A DNA stretch of 64,000 nt from Micractinium sp. NFX-FRZ. Taxonomy: Eukaryota; Chlorophyta; Trebouxiophyceae; Chlorellales; Chlorellaceae. The notes below the pieces were generated by a model that searched no databases, had not been told where the DNA came from, and was given only the letters and a program-made list of their open reading frames with translations. Shown here one piece after another: positions 46,301 to 55,900 of the stretch. Within the stretch, counting starts at the first letter, position 1. Each line of letters starts with the position of its first letter. The position numbers were made by a program, and so were the translations under genes. Location: positions 1 through 64,000 of the forward strand of contig JAPTJF010000165.1 in assembly GCA_029339195.1 (NCBI GenBank), given 5' to 3'.

Positions 46301-49300
46301 GGCAGAGGCAGGCGGGGGCAGCACGGGAGAGGCAGCGGAGGGGGTGCCACCCTGGCGGGTGCTCACAGGCGGTGTTGGAGTTGATTTTGAGGCCGTTGAA
46401 GTCTGAGATAATTACGGCTTTGGGGACCTCCACTTCGCAGTCAAGGTAGAAGGGCGAGCTGACCACCAGGGAGGAGGTGCACTGGTAGCCATCGGGCTTG
46501 ACGATCGTGGGGTTGTTCCGCCCGCGGTTGTCCATCTTCCAGGCGCACCCAACCGGCGGTGGGGGCGGGGCGGGGGGCTTGGGAGGGCGGGGCGGCGGCT
46601 TGGGCGGGTTGGGAGGGGGTGAGGGTGGTGGGGATGGGGACGGAGGGTTGGGGGGTGGTGGAGGGGGCTTGGGTGGGGGCGAAGGTGATGGGGATGGCGG
46701 GGGAGGTCGGGGCGGGGGTGAGGGTGGTGGAGGGGGGCTTGGGGGTGGAGGCGGGGGCGGAGGGTACGGGGAGGGGGGAGGGGGAGGAGATGGGCTTGGG
46801 GGTGGAGGGGAGGGACTTGGGGGCGGCGGTGGGCTGGGAGGGGGAGGGGGAGGCCTTGGGGGCGGAGGGGACGGTGAGGGCGGTGGGGAGGGTCGGGGAG
46901 GGCGTGGGGAGGGTGGGGGAGGACGTGGAGAGGGCGGGTAGGGAGGCGGCGGGGAGGGAGGGGGGGGAGACGGGGGGGGGGGTGAAGGGGGAGGCGGGGA
47001 GGGAGGTTGTGGAGGGGAGGGCGGGGGCGGGGGCGGCGGTGAGGGGGAGGGAGGTGGCGGCGGCGGTTTGGGCGGTGGGGGTGCCGAGCTGCGAGGGGGC
47101 AGGGGGACCGGAGCGGTGGTGAATTGCACTGCATGCCAGTCTGCACATGGCAGCCCATGTCTGCATGCCAACCCCTCTGCCTTTGCCTCCTGAAAACTCT
47201 CAGCTGAGCACCCGTGACACCTCGGCCGGCCAAGCGGGCGTCGTGCCAGCTCAGCAGGGCAGGCAGCAGGGCAGGCTCACTTTTTGGGGGCAACTAGGGG
47301 GGCCACAGCGCTGGCCGCGCTCTCCACGCCGCCTCTTCCGCTGCTCTTGGCAAAGGCCACGAATCGGTACTGCGTGGCGGGGTAGGTCCGCGCGTACTTG
47401 CCCTTCTGGCCCACCGTGCCGGGCGTGAAGATGAAGCGCAGCTGCGGCAGGGGGATGAGGAGGGGGGCTGCAGGTCAACCAGGCAGGGCGGGGAGGCAAA
47501 GCAGCCTGGCAGGAGGGCGCCACACTGCACGAGGTGGCCTGCACGGCAGCGACTGGCAGCAGCAGCTTCAGTGGCAGCGGCGATGGCCGCAACAGCGGCA
47601 GCTTCTATGCGGCAGCTCTCTACGCGGCAAGTCCGGAGGCGGCAGCAGGCCGGCGCTTACCCGGCCGCCAATCCACGGTATCCCGGCGCCTGACGTTTGT
47701 ATGGTAGTGCGGGTGAGGCGGCCGGTCGGCTGGCCGGTGATGCGGTAGCTTTGCACGTCTGCAGGCCGGGGATTAGGAGGTCACAAGGCGGCGTCAAAGG
47801 GCGGGTGCAAACAGCGTGTGTGAGCAGGCAGGGCAGACAAGGTTGCCCCCGAAGCTGGCATGCATGCATGCAGGGTGGGCACACCGCCGGCAAGGGCGCA
47901 GTCGCACACTGCCGCACTTCAGCCACCTGCACGCCAGCCAGCAGCAGCAACCGGCTGGCAAGAGGGGCACACCGGCGCTAGGCGCCAAGAGCGCGGCTGA
48001 GCAGGCAGGCAGGGCGAGGCAGCAGGCGCAGCACACCTGGGCAGAGGCTGTTTATGGGCGGGGGTGTGATGTCAACAATGATGACGATGCCGGAGTTGGT
48101 GACCCTCGGGGAGGCCAGCGGGCACGGCTTGCTGCAAGCAGGGGCAGGCGGTGGAGAACAACGGTGTGTCAACGGTGCGCACCAGGCATGGCGAAAGCAA
48201 GGGCAAAGGGCATGCACGCATGCAGTGGCACCGTGCCTGGTGACCAACCAGTTGCAACTCCCCCCTCCCCCACCCACCCTCTGCCCCGCAGGCCCCAGCA
48301 CGACAACACGTCTGCTGCCAGCACCCCCCTCCCCTCCCTCCCCCGCAAATAACAGCGGCACCGCTGCCCCACCCAGCAGCGCCCCTCCCGCGCACTCGGC
48401 GCCAGCGCACCCGGTAGGCGTGGCTATCGCAGGGCGCTGGGTGCTGGGGCCCACTGCGCTGAAGGGCCCCTGCAGGCTCCTGGGGCTGGCCGAGTTGACG
48501 GCAGCCGCTCGGAAGCGGTAGCGCATGCCGGGCCTGCAGGCCTCGCCAGGCAGCAGCTCAAATCGTTAGTGCCCAAAGATCTGTAAGAAAGCGGCAGCAT
48601 GCCGGGCCAGGGCATGCTGCCGATGCCAGGATGGGTGCCAGGATTAGCAGACAATGCAGTACAGCTGGCAGCCAGGCAGACAGGGCAGCCCCTGGCCCGC
48701 ACCCCTGGCCAGTGCACCACTGTTCCCCCTCTCAACCAAGGAGCTCACTTGTAGCGCCCCTTGGTGACTGTTGACCCGGCCACAAACGGCCTGAAGGTGA
48801 AGCTGCGCCGGCCCCCGGCCGCCGCCGCTCCCATGCCGTCAGCAAGCAGCGTGGGTGTGCCCGCAGGCAGCCCCTCGGGCGTGCCCACCACTACATAACT
48901 CGATAAGGCTGCACCGGGGTGGGGCCGGGGGAGCTTCGGTTGCGGTGAGTGTTGTGGGCTTCGGTTTGGTGGCAGGGTGGCAGGCGGGGCAGGCAAGCAG
49001 CAGAGGCGCGGGCAGCAGCAGGCAAACGTGCAATGCAAGCGTGCAACCGCAATGCTGCGCCAGGGTGGGCGCCCCCCTGCGCACCAGCTGCGCCCTCACC
49101 TGCGCCGCCATTGCTGGTCGGAGGCCTCACAAGCACAACCACCCTGTCCCCAGAGAGAGTGACCGAGATGATGGTGGGGGCACCGGGCGCACTGCACACA
49201 AAAGGCATGCACATGCGCGGGGGAGTCGGGCATGTACTCAGCAGCTCGCTGTAAAATTGTAAAATTGGAGCTCTGCTGTGGCAGCGCGTGCTTGAGGATG

Positions 49301-49683
49301 CCTTAGATGTTAAGACAGTACGCTGCCGCCAGCCGTGGGATGGCCTGCCTGCATCTGGCACATGCACACGGCAGGCGAGGCAGCGGCGGCGGCAGCGGCG
49401 GCGGCGCCTCTGCCGCCACCGACAGCCTTACCTGACTGCCTGGCTCAGGTGGCGCCCCGCAATCAATGGCGGTTCACCTGCAGTTGAGCAAGGCACAGTC
49501 CGGCGAGGATAGCAAGTGAGGAACGCTCGGCAAGCGGGCCCCAAAGCCAGCAGTACCACTTGAGAGGCAGCCGCGCGGCAAGCTCGCGCCTTGACACGCG
49601 ACGCAAAGCGCTGCAATGGTCGCCAGGAACAGCAAAGGCTGCCGCAAAGCTCCGACACCCCGCGAGTTCACTGTGGGCGGCAT
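43389..49683 (-). CDS. secreted Fn3-like / proline-rod / triple-repeat wall protein
   Basis: Thirteen exons: 49683-49557, 49477-49432, 49191-49100, 48908-48749, 48533-48411, 48131-48037, 47758-47661, 47441-47281, 47088-46367, 46043-45641, 45204-45008, 44734-44215, 43878-43389; 1077 residues. Signal peptide (LLFLATIAALCVACQGA, cleavage near 31). Residues about 55-300 look like two fibronectin-III-type beta-sandwiches (GAPTIISVTLSGDRVVVLV, YRFRAAAVNSASP; then VTNSGIVIIVDITPPP, YRFVAFAKSSGRG). Residues about 301-476 are an almost pure Pro/Ser rod with SPPPP motifs, expected to be hydroxylated and glycosylated. Residues about 480-1077 are three copies of a roughly 200-residue domain, each starting CxW and carrying a V[DE][IF]Gx[LVF]G motif. 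The globular-rod-globular plan recalls pherophorins, but the domains are not ones I recognise. Extracellular matrix role is inferred. Exon 1 donor position is uncertain by a few bases. Confidence 0.82.
45428..45471 (+). repeat. (CA)n microsatellite in the wall-protein gene
   Basis: About 20 CA units in the intron between exons 10 and 11. Confidence 0.95.
46553..47080 (-). repeat. proline-rich rod coding region
   Basis: CC/GG-skewed repeats encode about 175 residues of Pro with Ser, Lys, Arg, Tyr and Asn, with many SPPPP, PSPRP and PKPP units. Strong strand skew (C-rich coding strand) creates long spurious Gly-rich frames on the opposite strand. Confidence 0.93.
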
Positions 49684-51084
49684 TGCGGCCCGGCCCCTCC
49701 GGCAGTTGCTGCACAGCCTGGGACAAGCAAGGAACGGCAACGTACAAGTGTTGAGATGTGTGTGTACTGATGCCGCCGGCCGCTCGGCCAAACCGGATGG
49801 GCTGCAGAACCTGAGGCCAGCAGCCGCCCCAGCTGAGGCGACAGCCGCCAGCTTCCTCCCAAATGTGTGGCCCGCTTTTGCTTTGCTTATGTACTCCAGC
49901 ACGATCTGACTCGACATCTGCGATATCTATCACTGTTTGTGCAGCTTAAGCATAAAACAAGAGGCTTTGGCTAGAGTGTTGACATGCCGCGCGGCGGTGC
50001 ACCTGGCGTGAGCAGCACTCGCATGATTGGTGCCCCTGGGCCACTGGGGTGGCACCTGATGCTGCCCGATGCTGACGCTACGGGAGCAGGCACTGTGCAT
50101 CCATGGCCATGGACCACTTGACTTGGCCAAGCTGGTACCCTGTAAGACTAGCACCGGGGCTCCCCGCACTGTATAGCAGCGGCCCACCTGCTTCATGCTG
50201 CACCAATGATTGGCCCGCAAGCCACGCCGAGGCACGCTGCGGCACGTGGCATGAGAGATGCGCGTGCACAGCCTACATACAGAAGCCTGCGAACAACAGC
50301 CGCAGTGGCTGACTCTAAGCGGCCACTTGCTGCTTGCCGGCTGCCCACCCCCCACGGCCTTGGAAGCATCAGATGCTACCGGGGATCTCAGGCGGAGCGC
50401 GCTGGAGGAAGCCTCGCGCTGTGCCTTCTTATCCCCCCTTGGAATTTGCAGGCCTTCACTCGCCCGTGTAGCTACACACACTTGTTACGAGGTGTTGCAG
50501 GCAGGCGAGCAGACGCCCAGGGCAGGCTGTGGACGGGCGGGATGGACCCAGACGCATGCCCTGGTGCTTTGCTGCACGGCAGTGCAGCCCTGCTGCCCAG
50601 TGCAGGTACGCGCCTGCTTCGCCAGCTCCTCTTTCGGCACATAAAACTGCATACGCAGAGGTATCAAGGTATCTACCGGGGCTTGGCAGGTGCACTGAGC
50701 TGCAGATTGGCGGTGTTGAAAGTGCCACACAAGCTTTAGCAAGGAAGAGAAGCAGTCAGAAGAAGAAGAGAAGGAGAAGAGAGGAGGGGTGCCAAAAGCA
50801 GAGAGAAAGACCAGCTCTTATGTAGAGAGCTAACTGACTCGACAGCAACACGTGTGCGGGTGCGTTCGAATGGATGCATTATGGGGGGTGCGTACATCCC
50901 CGTGCGTGCATGGGTCGAGCCACAAGCGACTGAGGACGAGCAGGAGGGATGCACAGCAGAGCGGGCAGCATAAAGTGACCCACAGGCCAAGTACAGAGAT
51001 GGCGGGAGGGACGGTGGAGCAAGAAATCAGGTACAAACTACAAACATTGTAAGAACAGCCAAAGCGGCGCTGCCAACTTGCACA
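49684..51084. other. intergenic region, no supported gene
   Basis: About 1.4 kb upstream of the wall-protein gene and downstream of the small membrane-protein gene. A 183-codon minus-strand frame (50481-49933) has no family signal and irregular composition. A purine-rich stretch lies at 50741-50790. Confidence 0.45.
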
Positions 51085-51691
51085 TCACAGGATGATGACC
51101 TGCCCAGTGCTGCTGCCCGACTCTGCTGCCACACTGCACACCGCCACAGCAACTGCGCCCACAGCCAGCGCTGCGGCCCCCACTACTGCCGCAATGGCGA
51201 TGCCCGCAGCTGCCAGCACAGTGCCGGCAATCTGCAGCCCGCGGCCGCCGCAGCAGCCGCTGGGGCCCACCTTGTCCTGTGCATCACGCCGGCTGGCGGC
51301 AGCGGGACCAGCGTGCGCGTGCAGGGGGTCGTCGATTGCGTCGCCAGAGCCTGCTGGGTGGGTGTGTGTGGCATGCCACGGTGTGTGAATTACCAATCAT
51401 TGCTGGGGCAAGTGCGGGCTGCTCTGTTACATCTGCACCGGCTGATGGGCACCAGTAAGGCTGGGGGTGTGGGACTGGCCAGAGACCGGCCCGCAGTGGC
51501 GGCGGCGGCAGCGGCAGCGGCAGGCGCTCACCAATGCCGACTGCTGCCGGCGACCGCTGGCGGACGCCCTCGACGTGATGGTCACCGTTGCCGTAAATTG
51601 TCTCGTAGCTTGATTTAAGGCCGGCGGGAGTTGCCTGCTGCTCGTTGGGGGAGGCTCCCACCCCTGACTCGTCCAAATATACCTGGCCCAT
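51085..51691 (-). CDS. small protein with C-terminal membrane segment
   Basis: Two exons: 51691-51532 and 51350-51085; 141 residues. Begins MGQVYLDESGVGASP. The polar N-terminal two thirds contain no known motif; residues about 90-128 are an almost uninterrupted Ala/Val/Gly/Ile helix (LQIAGTVLAAAGIAIAAVVG, AALAVGAVAVAV) followed by a short polar tail ending VIIL. This suggests a tail-anchored or single-pass membrane protein. A CCGG cluster just before the helix might be palmitoylated (inference). No family recognised; gene status depends on one clean intron (gtgagc...cagcag) and the hydrophobic helix. Confidence 0.5.
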
Positions 51692-52175
51692 GTCGTGGAT
51701 TGAGAATGCTTCAATGATTGCGTGTGCTGCGTCTGATCGAGAGAGTCTGGAATTTGGGTTGGGGGAAGGCTTCTCCCGAGTTCAAGGAGTGCGGCACACG
51801 GCGGAGGGCGGAGCGGGAAGTGGATGTGCAACTGACACTGCTGTGCGCGTGAGATTGCCAGAGATACTCCAGGGAGGGCTTGGGCGGCGCGAAGTGCAAG
51901 GGGTCAGCGGAAGGGAAGGTCTGGGGCGGGAAGGTGTACCCGCCGCCACCTGTGGGACCCTCGCCGAAGGCAGCAGCAGGCATGGCAGCAGGCAGCGCGG
52001 TGCCGAAGCCCATCCCTCCTGCCTGCCTTTTGCAGATGCTTTTTGAAACCAGTGGGTTACAAAACAACTCTCCAGTACATATTGTGCACGGATACAGGGG
52101 CTGCGGTTTGCGGCGGGGGGCTGGGCCGCCGCCACACCGCTCTGCACTGCGGGCGCCACACAGGCACGCCACCCC
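51692..52175. other. gap between the small membrane-protein gene and metacaspase
   Basis: 484 bases holding the promoter of the small gene and the metacaspase 3' UTR (TGTAA at 52057-52061, minus). No gene seen. Confidence 0.5.
52057..52061 (-). terminator. TGTAA poly(A) signal, metacaspase gene
   Basis: ttaca on the plus strand, about 115 nt past the metacaspase stop. Confidence 0.55.
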
Positions 52176-54997
52176 TCAAAAGCTGAAGGGAGCGCTGAGA
52201 TCGAACGCATAATTGGCGCTCAGCGTCACATCCTGGATGGCCCCAAGCTTGCTGGGATCGAGCAGGTCGTACCCCTCCTCCTCCAGCCGCCTCCGCCGCT
52301 GCTCCAGCACTGCAAGCAGAACGGGCGGGCGGGCGGGGCAGGGCAGGGCAGCGGCAGTAATGCAGAGATGCCCCTGGTGGGGCAGGGCTCAATTCAGCGG
52401 AGGTGCAAGGGAGTGCGGCAGCCTGGCAAGATGTGCGCCGCTCTTCAAATTGGCGGTATGTGTAGCAGAGATGGCAGTAGCAGGATGCAGCAGCAGTGAG
52501 TGCAGGCCATGCGTAAGTCGGTGGCTGCAGCGGCTACAGTGTAGCTGGGCAGGGGACAGGGGTGGCACTCACGCTGCTCCTTGCAGGTGTAGTGCATCTC
52601 CAGCAGCAGCTGCTCGTACGACAGCCTGGCGCCCCGCCGCTCGATGGCCTTGCGGAAGCAGTAGGTGGCTGCCCCGCCCCACAGGTCTGCAGCGCGCACA
52701 GCGCAGGCGGGGAGGTGCCGGGGAAGTTGGTGGGCACACGCTGACAGCGAGGCAAGAGGGATGCATGCAGCCTGCCCCTGTGTGCGTTTCGCCTGTAAGA
52801 GGGGCTCTGTAGCCGCACCTAAGAACACCCCGGGAGGCGTATCTGAGGAGGTCTGGAAGTCGGTGCAGGCGCTGCAAGGGCGGGGAGTGGGGAGGGACGG
52901 TGCCAGCTCAGGTGGTGCTGTGGGCCCAAATAGTGTTGGATCTCGGCACCATCCTGAGTGTGCGGAGAGGGGCGTCCGCCCAGCCCCACCTTCCCAGCAT
53001 GGGCAGCCAGCAACAACAGCTCCCGCGCAGCACAACCGCACACCCTGGGCCCACCTGATGAGCACCGCAAAGCCGCCAGAGGTTCCCTGCAACCCACAGG
53101 GCAGGCGGCCAAGGGGTGTCACATATAGTCACTTTAGCAAGGCTTTAAAGTCTTCCCACTCTCTGCAGTTGCTGCTGCCACGCACCCCAACCCAGGCCCA
53201 CCCCTGCGCCAGCCCCACCCATGCCCCACCCACCTTGTCAGGCCTGTCCTCGTACACCTCCCGCCACAAGCCGCAGCCTCCCCGGACGACTGCCTGGTAC
53301 TGCAGGTCCAGCATGGTGCCAGCGTGGCAGGCATCCACGATGGCAGTCAGCTTCACGCCCTGCATGATGTGTGGGGAGACAGGGTGGTGCCGGGCGGATG
53401 CCGGGGCGAGTCTGGGCAGGGCCAGCGGCTCAGACGCCAGCCCCTCGTGCTGCACGCAGCAGCACCGCCGCGGCATTGCGGCATTGCAGCATGGCTGGCT
53501 GCACGGCTGGCATCCGGCTGCCAGGATGCTCCAAGCTCCACCCACCCCCTCCCCCCGCGACCCCAGTCCACCCACCGGCGGCAGCTGGTTGACTAGCAGC
53601 CTGTTGAGCTCCGTGTCGAAAATCTCGCCCGTGGCCGTGCGGTCCAGCGGCACCAGAGTCAGCACCCGCCGCTTGAGCACCCGCCCCTGCCCGTCCTGGG
53701 CCAGCACCAGATCCTCATACCCGCCGTGGCCGCTGTAATACAGCACCAAAGAGTCCCCAGGTTGGGGGTCGTGGACCAGCCAGCGGAGGCCCTGCATGAT
53801 GCCGCTGTGTGTGGGCAGCCCCGCCGGCTCCTCGCAGTCCTCCCACAGCGTAAGGATGTCGGACTGCCAGGGTGGGTGGGTGGGTGGGCGGGGGTAGGGG
53901 TGATGGTTTGTGGGCACAGAAGAGTGGGGCAGGGCGGAGGTGGGCAGGCAAGCCGGCGTGCGAGCACACTGGTGCGTGAAGGGGCAAGTGTGTGGGTTTT
54001 GGTTTGAGCATACAGGCAGCAGGAGGGCGGGCAGGGAGGGGGCCAGCATCAGCTGTGGAAGCTGAAATGCATCGCTTGCTCCTGTCAGCAGGTGTACGTC
54101 AGCAGCTGTTGGCAGCACATGTCAACAGCTGCGCATGCCCTGCCCTGCACCACCTCCCTGCCCCACCACCTTGCCCCACGCAGGCAGTGCTGCTCAGGCG
54201 AGGGCGGGGCGCCCCCTCACCGGGGCAAAGCCAAACTCGGCACGCAGCAGGCTGCGGATGGCCTTGGCATCGTTCAGGGTGCCCATCAGCTCGCACTCCT
54301 CCCCGCTGCACAGCACAGCACAGCACATCGCACGCAGCAGCAGAAGGGAAGTTGTCGACAGGCAGAGCAGAGCAGAAGGACAATTCAGGGGTTGCACTTG
54401 CGTTTGGGGGCCGGCAGCCGGGCAGTTTGGCAACTAGTTCACCGACAGAGATGGCTGCCGGAGGTGCCATGAGCCACTGCCAGCAAGAGGGCAGGGCAGA
54501 GGGTGCTGGAGGGTAACACACCCTCTGCCCCTGCCTCTCAATGCCCCGGCTCACCTGTAGCTCACAGCCACTATGAGAGCCTTCTTCTGCCCGCCTGGCT
54601 GCCTTCCTGGCTGCATGCTGCCGCTTGCGTACTGCTGCACGGGCTGCGCGGCTGGTGGCGCAACGAACGCAGATGCGCTCGAGGGCTGCATCGACCGCTG
54701 AATGCAGCCGCCGCTGCACGGCCGGGGGTGGGGCAGCAGGGGGATTGTTGAATGCAATGGCCCGCGCGAGCACAAAACGCATAGCAGATCTCTTTTACAA
54801 TACCTGAAATACACGTGAGGGTCTCACCTGGGAGCTTGAGGCTGCATGAAGCTCTGCACCCATGCGGGCATGCCAGGCGGGCCGGGGTGGGCGGCAGGCG
54901 GCAAGCTGCCGCGCAGCTCTGCCGCTGAACCCAGGGGTGGCGTGCCGGGGGAACCGCTAGCGCCGCCGAAAGGGAACCCGGGCGGCGGTTGCCACAT
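52176..54997 (-). CDS. type I metacaspase
   Basis: Nine exons: 54997-54828, 54713-54555, 54305-54221, 53863-53576, 53359-53234, 53086-53055, 52871-52819, 52686-52573, 52309-52176; 386 residues. Starts MWQPPPGFPFGGAS: a Pro/Gly/Gln-rich prodomain (about 1-85) without the LSD1 zinc finger of many plant type I enzymes. Catalytic fold: KKALIVAVSY, GTLNDAKAIRSLL, SLVLYYSGHGG with catalytic His184, LVPLD, then AIVDACHAGTMLDL with nucleophile Cys245, and TSGGFAVLI / CTDFQTSSDT near the end. No long linker separates p20 and p10 regions, which makes it type I rather than II. Metacaspases are Ca2+-dependent Arg/Lys-specific proteases in stress, aggregate clearance and cell death. Start codon is the first in frame with the prodomain. 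Confidence 0.95.
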
Positions 54998-55900
54998 GCT
55001 CTGGCGTCCGGTGCGGGCAAAACCGCGTGCGGGGGCGCTAGGACTGGACTGTTGCAGGCTGCGACGAAGGGATGTCTATTTTTCGCAAAAGGCTGGAATT
55101 GTCTTCAAGAAGGCTCTGTGGGCGGTTTGACGTCGTTTGCAGGCCTGCAGGTAGCGGTATGCACACTGTACCTCAGCAGTACACGCCTCTCTGAAGGGTG
55201 GGATACCTTCAGAAAGGGTACCCCTCACTGAGGTTAACTGAGGGCACCCGTCGCTCTGGTTCACATGTATTACAGTTAAGACAGTGCATAAATCACGGCA
55301 GAACAAGCTGGGCTGAAAGGGGTCTGCGCAGACCCTGGCCTGCGCCCAGCACGCGGGTGCCGCCGACAGTGGCACGGAACATGGGCAAAGGTGAGAAACG
55401 TAGCGGTTGATAGACATGGCTGGCAGAGGGCGTGGTTGATAAAAATGCTGTCAGGGGATGAAGCAAATACAAGGCTGGCAGAGGGCATGTTTCATGAATG
55501 TGATTGGTGGGCAGGTGCAGCAGTGCAGCCTAGCAAAAGTGAGCGGTGTGCAGTGGTTTGCAGGCTGGTGGCACATGCACCGTGACAGGGAGCTCAATTC
55601 ATGACAAAACCAAACATGCAGGGCGTGCATGCATCGAGGGGTTGTATCAAAACCTTCTCAGGAGCAGATGAAGGCCAAACCTTGATTAACATTAAACCAG
55701 GAATGACTTGCCGTGTGTTGTGGGCCCGTGCGGGCCAATGGCCGCGCCAGGCACCGAGCCGGCAGGCAGCCTGCTGTCTGACACAGCGGTGCGCGGTCTT
55801 TTGCAACCGGGAGCGCGTGCTACAGCACCGCCCCGCGCAGGCAGCTTCCATGATCCGCACAGGCATGGCACCGCCTGCGCTGCCCCTCGGGCCCGCCCAC
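54998..55900. other. metacaspase promoter and arrestin-like gene 3' UTR
   Basis: About 900 bases between tandem minus-strand genes, with somewhat lower GC. Contains a minus-strand TGTAA at 55270-55274, which fits a roughly 630-nt 3' UTR for the arrestin-like gene. No gene seen. Confidence 0.5.
55270..55274 (-). terminator. candidate TGTAA poly(A) signal, arrestin-like gene
   Basis: ttaca on the plus strand, about 630 nt past the stop at 55901. Confidence 0.4.

Noticed and set aside
46498..47122. Glycine-rich plus-strand frames
   Set aside because: Antisense of the proline rod in the wall-protein gene; pure composition effect.
46412..47293. His/Pro/Leu-rich minus-strand frame of 293 codons
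   Set aside because: Alternative frame of the proline rod; it does not connect in phase to the flanking repeat domain.
49933..50481. 183-codon minus-strand frame in the gap before the wall-protein gene
   Set aside because: No domain, irregular residue use with many Cys/Arg/His, and no splice continuity; typical chance frame in GC-rich DNA.
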